Source: Nitrincola sp. A-D6 (GTDB lineage Bacteria > Pseudomonadota > Gammaproteobacteria > Pseudomonadales > Balneatricaceae). Taken from it: DNA of 55,296 nt. The stretch is from positions 1 through 55,296 of the forward strand of contig NZ_JRLB01000090.1 of the NCBI RefSeq assembly GCF_000764495.1. The letters are read 5' to 3'. Shown here in pieces: positions 49,789 to 55,296 of this stretch. How positions within the stretch are numbered: position 1 is the stretch's first letter; each line of letters begins with the position of its first letter. The notes beneath the pieces were generated by a model, which was not told the DNA's origin, ran no database searches, and worked only from the letters and a program-made list of their open reading frames with translations. Position numbers and translations under genes: made by a program.

Positions 49789-49856
49789 AGCAATAATTAA
49801 TACCAGGCAGAATCTATAACGGGTTCAAACCCTTGTCATGATGAAGGAGGATTTCC

Positions 49857-51128
49857 ATGCAGGTATTCGAGAAATGGGAATCAGAGATCCGCGGCTACAG
49901 CCGTATTTATCCAACTGTGTTCAAATCTGCTTCAAACGCCCGACAGGTCGACGAAGCAGGTAAATCCTATATTGATTTTTTCGCCGGTGCCGGGGTGCTT
50001 AATTTCGGGCATAACAACCCCTTGATGAAAAAAGCGCTGATTGAGTTTATTGAGGCTGATGGGGTCGCGCACAGTCTGGATACCAGCACGACGGTCAAGC
50101 GTGATTTTCTCACCGCCTTTGCTGAAACCGTACTGATCCCGCGCGGGATGAACCACAAAATGCAGTTTATGGGACCTACCGGTACCAACGCGGTTGAAGC
50201 GGCGCTGAAACTGGCTCGCCGGGTTACCGGGCGTAAAACCGTTGTTGCCTGTACGCATGGTTTCCACGGTATGACTCTGGGGTCGCTGGCGCTGACGGCG
50301 AACAGTTACTTCCGTAATGCGGCTGGCGTGCCTTTAGAACATGTAGTACGTATGCCGTTTGGTTGTGAAACCCCTTGTCGTGGCTGTGAAATGGGCTGTG
50401 GTACGGCTTCTGTGGATCGCCTTCGTGCGCAGTATGCCGACAGTTCCAGTGGTTTAGAGCCGCCCGCGGCCTTCGTGATTGAGCCGATTCAGGCTGAGGG
50501 TGGTGTGCATGTGGCCAGTAAAGAGTGGTTGCTGGCGGTACAGAAGCTGGCTCACGATCTGGGTGCACTGTTTGTGTTGGATGATATTCAGGCGGGCTGT
50601 GGCCGTACCGGTAGTTACTTCAGCTTTGATGGCATGGGGCTGGACCCGGATATCGTTACCCTGGCAAAAGGCATCGGTGGTTTTGGTACGCCGCTGGCGA
50701 TGAATCTGGTCAAGCCTGAGCATGACAAACACTGGTCTCCAGGTGAGCACACCGGCACCTTCCGTGGTCAGGGTTTCTCTTTCGTGGCAGGTAAAGTGGC
50801 CATGTCCTATTTCCATGACGACAAGCTCATGACTGAGGTTAAGCGCAAGGGTGAGCAGATGGCCGCCGCTCTGAATGCTATTGCCGCAACCAGTCAGGGT
50901 GCCTGGCAGGTGCGTGGTAAAGGCATGATGCAAGCTATCGATATAGGCGACAGTGCGCTGTCTAAAGCGATCGTCAGCGAGTGCTTTAACCGTGGGCTGC
51001 TGCTCGGTGGTTGTGGTACGGGTGGCATGGTGATCAAAATGATTCCACCGCTGACCATACCGGATGAAGATCTGACTCAGGGGCTGGAAATCTTTGCTGC
51101 AGCCGTCGAGGCAGCCAAGGGGGCTTAA
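49857..51128 (+). CDS. doeD: Class III aminotransferase, EctB-like, likely diaminobutyrate transaminase DoeD
   Basis: A 423-residue PLP enzyme of the acetylornithine/EctB group. PLP-site features: GPTGTNAVEAALKLAR (107-122), LDDIQAGCGRTG (241-252) and Lys271 in TLAKGIGG. It looks strikingly like EctB, yet ectA and ectC are not beside it and catabolic genes are, so conversion of diaminobutyrate to aspartate semialdehyde is the likely direction. Unusual is a cysteine cluster at 170, 174, 177 and 181 (GCETPCRGCEMGCG), which could bind metal. AAGGAGG stands seven bases before the ATG. It ends with a TAATG overlap on doeA. Confidence 0.78.
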   Translation: MQVFEKWESEIRGYSRIYPTVFKSASNARQVDEAGKSYIDFFAGAGVLNFGHNNPLMKKALIEFIEADGVAHSLDTSTTVKRDFLTAFAETVLIPRGMNHKMQFMGPTGTNAVEAALKLARRVTGRKTVVACTHGFHGMTLGSLALTANSYFRNAAGVPLEHVVRMPFGCETPCRGCEMGCGTASVDRLRAQYADSSSGLEPPAAFVIEPIQAEGGVHVASKEWLLAVQKLAHDLGALFVLDDIQAGCGRTGSYFSFDGMGLDPDIVTLAKGIGGFGTPLAMNLVKPEHDKHWSPGEHTGTFRGQGFSFVAGKVAMSYFHDDKLMTEVKRKGEQMAAALNAIAATSQGAWQVRGKGMMQAIDIGDSALSKAIVSECFNRGLLLGGCGTGGMVIKMIPPLTIPDEDLTQGLEIFAAAVEAAKGA

Positions 51129-52447
51129 TGAAAAAACGCGATGATATGACCTTTCCGTTCGAAGAGTACGAACGGCGTATCAACGAGCTAAGACAGCGGA
51201 TGCAGGGGCGTTTGTTGGATGCTGTGGTGATCAGTGATCCCGAAAATATCATGTATCTGACAGACTATCAGACCACCGGTTACTCCTTCTTTCAGGCACT
51301 GGTAGTGCCGCTGGAAGGCGACCCCTTCATGATTACCCGGGTGCTGGAGGAATCTAATATCCACGCCCGCACCTGGGTGGAGGTTACCCGCCCCTACCCA
51401 GATACCGGGGATGCGATCCAGATGTTGGTTGAGGCACTCAAGGAATTTGGTTTGAGCGGCAAGAATATCGGTTATGAACGTAACAGTTATTTCTTCCCGG
51501 CCTACCATCAGGATGCCATTCATACCACCTTCACCAACGGGCGCCTGCTGGACTGCTTCGGTATTGTTGAGGAAGGGCGTATCACCAAATCCAAGCATGA
51601 GATAAAGGTGATGCGCAAGGCGGCGCTGGCTACTGAAGCAGGGATGCAGGCGGGTTATGAGGCTTGTGCCACCGGCGTGACCGAAAATGAAGTGGCGGCG
51701 GCGATCAGCCATGCGATGTTTTGTGCTGGTGGTGAGTTTCCGGCGGTCATGCCCTATGTGACCTCCGGACCGCGCAGTATGATTGGTCATGCTACCTGGG
51801 AAGGGCGCAAGATCGAAGCAGGCGAGCATGTGTTTCTTGAAGTGGGTGGCTGCTACCGTCGTTACCACACCGCGATGATGCGCACGGTGGTGCTGGGTGA
51901 GATGAGTGATTCATTTTACAAAGCCCAGGAAACCATGAAACTGGCACTGCATAAACTGAAGGAAGTTTTGCGTCCCGGTTTGACCGTATCTGATGCAGAT
52001 AATCTGGTGCGTGCCATCATTACCAGCAATGATGTCGGTGGCCGCTTGATTACCCGCTCCGGCTATTCTATCGGTATTGCCTTCCCACCAAGTTGGGATG
52101 AAGGTTATATCATCAGTCTCAAGCAGGGTGATTCCAGTGTGCTGCGCGAGGGTATGACTTTCCATATTATCCCCTGGATGTGGGGTGTAGATGGCGATAA
52201 AACCGTAGGTATTTCCGATACCTTGCATATCACTGCCAATGGTTGCGAATCCTTTTTTACCCTGCCGGAAGACTTCGTTGTCAAGCCTGAATATGCAGCG
52301 AAAGGCGCAAGCAAAGCCAAGCCTGACAAAGATACCCAGAAAGAAGAGAAAGACTTGTCTGCTCCCACTGATATGCAGGTAGCCTCGGCTCAGGCCAATA
52401 TAAAAACAGCTGAAAAACTCAGTAATTCGAAAAAGGAGAGTGCTTGA
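51128..52447 (+). CDS. doeA: M24-fold hydrolase, likely ectoine hydrolase DoeA
   Basis: A 439-residue pita-bread protein. The usual metal-site D-x-G...SD is changed to LEVGGCYRRYHTAMMRTV, the same pattern (E..G.Y.RYH...M.RTV) I recall in characterised DoeA/EutD ectoine hydrolase; this is the strongest pointer to function. The later SGYSIGIAFPPSWDE and MTFHIIPWMWGVD also fit. DoeA opens ectoine to N-acetyl-diaminobutyrate. The last 45 or so residues are a Lys/Ala/Ser-rich tail absent from the usual ~400-residue family. It starts with a TAATG overlap and ends with a TGATG overlap, so it is coupled to both neighbours. Confidence 0.8.
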   Translation: MKKRDDMTFPFEEYERRINELRQRMQGRLLDAVVISDPENIMYLTDYQTTGYSFFQALVVPLEGDPFMITRVLEESNIHARTWVEVTRPYPDTGDAIQMLVEALKEFGLSGKNIGYERNSYFFPAYHQDAIHTTFTNGRLLDCFGIVEEGRITKSKHEIKVMRKAALATEAGMQAGYEACATGVTENEVAAAISHAMFCAGGEFPAVMPYVTSGPRSMIGHATWEGRKIEAGEHVFLEVGGCYRRYHTAMMRTVVLGEMSDSFYKAQETMKLALHKLKEVLRPGLTVSDADNLVRAIITSNDVGGRLITRSGYSIGIAFPPSWDEGYIISLKQGDSSVLREGMTFHIIPWMWGVDGDKTVGISDTLHITANGCESFFTLPEDFVVKPEYAAKGASKAKPDKDTQKEEKDLSAPTDMQVASAQANIKTAEKLSNSKKESA

Positions 52448-53808
52448 TGACAGTGCCCGTAATTAATCCTGCAACCGGCGAAAAACTGCAGGACTCACCT
52501 GTGCTGGATACGGCGGCACAAGAAGCGGCTCTGGTACGTGCCAGAGAAGCCTATAACAGCTGGAAACACACTTCTTATGCCCAGCGTGCCGAGGTACTTA
52601 AAGCCGTAGCGGCAAAAATGCGCGAGGAAGTGGAAACGCTGGCACCACTAATGACGCTGGAAATGGGTAAGCCGATCAAGGAAGCTCGGGGAGAGGTGCT
52701 CAAGGCGGCCTGGTGTGCTGAACACTATGCTGAGCAGGCTGAAGCCTATCTGAGTAGCCTAACGCTGGAATCTGATGCCAGTCACAGCTATGTGCAGTAT
52801 CTGCCGTTGGGGACCGTGCTGGGTATTTTGCCCTGGAATGCACCTTTCTGGCTGGCATTTCGTTTCTGTGCCCCAGCGCTGATGGCCGGTAACACCTGCC
52901 TGATGAAGCATGACTTGCATGTACCGGCCAGTGCTCAGGCGATTGCCGACCTGTTTGACCAGGTGGGTGCGCCGGCTGGAATTATGCAGAATATGCCTAT
53001 GGATAATGCCGCGATAGAGCGGGTGATCCGTGATCCACGTGTGCAGGCTGTATCCCTGACCGGGTCTGAAAAAGCCGGTAGTGCTGTTGCTGCTATCACC
53101 GGTTCAGAAATCAAGCCGGTGGTATTGGAGCTGGGTGGTTCTGATGCCTGTATCGTGCTGGCTGATGCCGATCTGGAAAAAGCTGCTGATACCATTACAT
53201 TGTCGCGGATCATCAATGCGGGTCAATCCTGTATCGCGGCCAAACGGATCATCGTCGAAGCCTCTGTCCATGATCAACTGCTGGCGATGCTGGAGGAGCG
53301 TCTTGCACGCTTGAAACTGGGTGATCCGGCTGAAGAAAGCACCGATGTAGGTCCTATGGCACGCGATGATCTGCGCCAGAACCTGCACCGTCAGGTGGCT
53401 GAAACCCTGGCCGCTGGAGCCCGTTGTCTGCTGGGTGGCGAAGTGCCTGAAGGAGCCGGCTATTTCTATCCGGTTACCCTCTTGGCTGATGTTAAGCCCG
53501 GCATGACCGCTGCTGTAGAAGAAACTTTCGGTCCGGTTGCAGTGGTGATGAAAGCGGCTGATGCCGACGAAGCCATTGCCATCGCCAACGACAGTCGTTA
53601 TGGTCTGGCGGCAGGTATCTGGACGGAGCGTAGCCGTGGTGAACAACTGGCACGGCGATTGGAAGTAGGGCAAGTGGCTGTGAATGGCATAGTCAAAACC
53701 GATCCACGCTTACCCAGTGGCGGGATTAAAGCTTCAGGATTGGGTCGTGAGCTGGGTCCCCAGGGGATTCGTGAGTTCGTCAATGCACAGCAGATCTGGC
53801 TGGGCTGA
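52447..53808 (+). CDS. doeC: Aldehyde dehydrogenase, likely aspartate-semialdehyde dehydrogenase DoeC
   Basis: A 453-residue NAD-dependent aldehyde dehydrogenase of the succinate-semialdehyde group. The catalytic Glu is in LELGGSDA and the catalytic Cys in NAGQSCIAAKR; EETFGPV and GLGRELG are also present. On its own it would be called a succinate-semialdehyde dehydrogenase. In this cluster the last step of ectoine breakdown, aspartate semialdehyde to aspartate, is more likely. ATG 52447 overlaps the doeA stop (TGATG); the TTG three bases earlier is not needed. Confidence 0.8.
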   Translation: MTVPVINPATGEKLQDSPVLDTAAQEAALVRAREAYNSWKHTSYAQRAEVLKAVAAKMREEVETLAPLMTLEMGKPIKEARGEVLKAAWCAEHYAEQAEAYLSSLTLESDASHSYVQYLPLGTVLGILPWNAPFWLAFRFCAPALMAGNTCLMKHDLHVPASAQAIADLFDQVGAPAGIMQNMPMDNAAIERVIRDPRVQAVSLTGSEKAGSAVAAITGSEIKPVVLELGGSDACIVLADADLEKAADTITLSRIINAGQSCIAAKRIIVEASVHDQLLAMLEERLARLKLGDPAEESTDVGPMARDDLRQNLHRQVAETLAAGARCLLGGEVPEGAGYFYPVTLLADVKPGMTAAVEETFGPVAVVMKAADADEAIAIANDSRYGLAAGIWTERSRGEQLARRLEVGQVAVNGIVKTDPRLPSGGIKASGLGRELGPQGIREFVNAQQIWLG

Positions 53809-53820
53809 TTTTATACCGAA

Positions 53821-53836
53821 GGCGCATGGATGCGCC
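53821..53836 (+). other. Short hairpin after the doe genes
   Basis: GGCGC (53821-53825) pairs with GCGCC (53832-53836) around an ATGGAT loop, 12 bases after the doeC stop. There is no T-run, so it may be a weak terminator or RNA-end stabiliser separating doeC from the riboswitch unit. Confidence 0.4.
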
Positions 53837-53873
53837 GCCGCAGTGGTGTTAAACTGACGACACGTTTAAGAAC

Positions 53874-54060
53874 GATATCGGGAGAGATCGCTGGCCTTGT
53901 TGATAGGTGCAGCGACGCCGAAGGAGCAACCGCCCCGGAAACTCTCAGGCAAATGGACCGGTATCGATCAATAAACTCCGAAGAGTTGTCGCTTGCAGCG
54001 GCACACCGAAGGAGCAAGCGCTATTCTGGCGTGAATCTCTCAGGTACAGCGACGGAGGGG
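53874..54060 (+). promoter_or_regulatory. Tandem glycine riboswitch
   Basis: Two consecutive glycine aptamers. Each has the hallmark CCGAAGGAGCAA (53918-53929 and 54006-54017), 88 bases apart, followed by CTCTCAGG (about 53942 and 54037). The first aptamer's closing stem pairs GATATCGG (53874-53881) with CCGGTATC (53958-53965). The second pairs CTCCG (53976-53980) with CGGAG (54053-54057). Glycine riboswitches usually turn on glycine-use genes. This one lies directly before the DadA-type gene. Confidence 0.95.
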
Positions 54061-54108
54061 GTGGCAGATGCATAGTGCACCTGTCTAACCCTATTCTGCT
54101 TCGGAGTT
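53974..54108 (+). promoter_or_regulatory. Predicted switching helix of the glycine riboswitch
   Basis: AACTCCGAAG (53974-53983), part of the second aptamer's closing stem, is an exact 10-base complement of CTTCGGAGTT (54099-54108), which contains the GGAG ribosome site just before ATG 54116. With glycine bound the first strand is held in the aptamer and the ribosome site is free. Without glycine it can mask the site. This predicts a translational ON switch. Confidence 0.7.
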
Positions 54109-54115
54109 GTTCGCG

Positions 54116-55296
54116 ATGAAATCAATTGCAGTCATAGGCGGCGGTATTACCGGCGTCACCTCAGCTTATGCCCTGGCCAAACGTGGCTATCAGGTTACCC
54201 TGTTCGAAAAACAGCGCTATGCCGCTATGGAAACCTCCTTTGCCAATGGCGGGCAGCTGTCCGCCTCCAATGCCGAGGTCTGGACCTACTGGGCAACCAT
54301 TTTCAAAGGCATGAAGTGGATGCTGAAAAAAGATGCCCCCCTGCTGGTCAACCCCAAGCCCTCCTGGCACAAATTCTCCTGGTTTGCCGAATTTATGGCC
54401 GCCATTCCCGAATACGAACGCAACACCACAGAGACTGCTCGATTGGCTATAGCGGCGCGTGAATTGTTACTCAGCTGGGCAGCGGATGAAAATATTGATT
54501 TTGATCTGCAGCAAAAAGGCATACTGCATATTTATCGTGATAAAGGTGGCTATGAACATGCACTGAAGGTATCTAAGTTGCTGGCTCAGGGTGGTCTTGT
54601 TCGTGAGCCGCTGTCATCCCGTGAAATTCAGGCTTTAGAGCCTACCCTGAAAGGGAATTACTACGGTGGTTTTGTCACCCCGAGTGACTTTACCGGTGAT
54701 ATCCATAAGTACACTCAGGGGCTGGCCCTGGCCTGTGAGCGTATGGGTGTGGTGTGTCGCTACAATCAGGATGTGTGTGACGTTAAGGCCGATGCCCAGG
54801 GTGTGACTGTGATGGTTAATGAAGCGGGGCAGATCCAGCGCCATCAGTTTGATGCGCTGGTGGTGTCTGCGGGTGTGGCCAGCCGTAAAATTGCGGCCGC
54901 ACTGGGTGACCGGGTTAACATCTATCCGGTCAAAGGCTACTCTATTACCGTTAATCTGAAAGATAAGGTCAGTCAGGACGCTGCACCCCAGATCAGTCTG
55001 CTGGATGATGAAACCAAACTGGTGACCAGTCGGCTTGGAGAAGATCGTCTGCGAGTGGCTGGTACTGCGGAGTTTAATGGCTACAACAAGGATATCCGCG
55101 CAGACCGTATCAAACCGCTGGTTGACTGGGTCAATCAATGTTTCCCAGATGTCAGTACCAGCAGCGTAGTACCCTGGGCTGGCCTGCGGCCGATGATGCC
55201 AAACATGATGCCAAAAGTCGGACGTGGACGTTTGCCAAGTGTGTTTTACAACACCGGGCACGGGCATCTGGGTTGGAGCTGAGCGCGGTAACGGCG
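54116..55296 (+). CDS. DadA-type FAD amino-acid dehydrogenase, frameshift near end, 3'-partial
   Basis: An FAD-dependent D-amino-acid dehydrogenase family protein. The FAD motif VIGGGITGVTSAYALAKRG is at the N-terminus; METSFANGGQLS, VYPVKGYS-like IYPVKGYSITV and LRPMMPNMMP with NTGHGHLGW near the end are typical. One base is missing near 55277 (GWTLSAVTA expected), giving a false stop at 55282; the frame then runs off the window. ATG 54116 is used, with GGAG ten bases ahead that the riboswitch can hide. Glycine control suggests it oxidises glycine or a close relative, or D-amino acids under glycine control. Confidence 0.85.

Noticed and set aside
49857..51128. Biosynthetic ectB of an ectoine synthesis operon
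   Set aside because: ectA and ectC are not adjacent; the neighbours are DoeA-, DoeC- and M20-type catabolic enzymes, so a breakdown role is preferred although the sequence is EctB-like.
52444..52446. TTG start for the aldehyde dehydrogenase
   Set aside because: ATG follows immediately and makes the common TGATG coupling with doeA.

Overview
The window looks like a chromosomal segment of a marine-type gammaproteobacterium, most likely Oceanospirillales/Oceanospirillaceae-like. This rests on gene order: nudF-yqiB-cpdA-yqiA-parE, and proA-nadD-rsfS-rlmH-mrdA-rodA-rlpA-dacA-ybeD-lipB-lipA. It also rests on an Mrp-type cation/proton antiporter operon and a set of genes that fits ectoine catabolism. 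I see no phage, transposase, CRISPR, rRNA or tRNA. The genus cannot be fixed by reading alone.

Layout. 1-3021: the 3' part of ahpF and its terminator, an intergenic block with two large imperfect palindromes, a glutaredoxin-like gene and a broken endonuclease IV gene (nfo). 3083-10378: a Cache-PAS-GGDEF-EAL protein, then nudF, a DUF1249 gene, cpdA, yqiA and parE. 10459-14884: small envelope and accessory genes (LEA-type lipoprotein, entericidin-like peptide, nucleotide-sugar-type reductase, periplasmic rhodanese, AraC regulator, MFS exporter). 15061-21176: a large DUF2339 membrane protein, a MoxR/VWA pair and a zinc alcohol dehydrogenase. 21210-29461 (minus strand): a small hypothetical gene, chaN, and an eight-gene Mrp-like operon ordered E-F-G-B-C-D-D-D. 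29569-33494: parC and a convergent AhpA/YtjB-like membrane protein. 33660-43597: NAD, proline, cell-elongation and lipoate genes. 43607-48258 (minus strand): an operon of DUF1538 membrane proteins, PII-like proteins and CBS-pair proteins, present as two tandem modules. 48530-53808: four enzymes that together fit ectoine -> N-acetyl-diaminobutyrate -> diaminobutyrate -> aspartate semialdehyde -> aspartate. 53874-end: a tandem glycine riboswitch in front of a DadA-type amino-acid dehydrogenase.

Two points matter most. First, the candidate undescribed system is the DUF1538/PII-like/CBS operon: a complete module (two split half-transporters + PII-like + CBS) followed by a second module in which the two halves are fused. 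It looks like a membrane transporter or channel under nucleotide or energy control. Second, the sequence carries at least fifteen single-base frameshifts, mostly deletions in short homopolymers. They hit essential genes (parE, parC) as well as accessory ones, so the window very probably contains base-level sequencing or assembly errors. Many apparent pseudogenes should be read as intact genes. nfo is the one exception that may be truly degraded, because it also has a nonsense codon.
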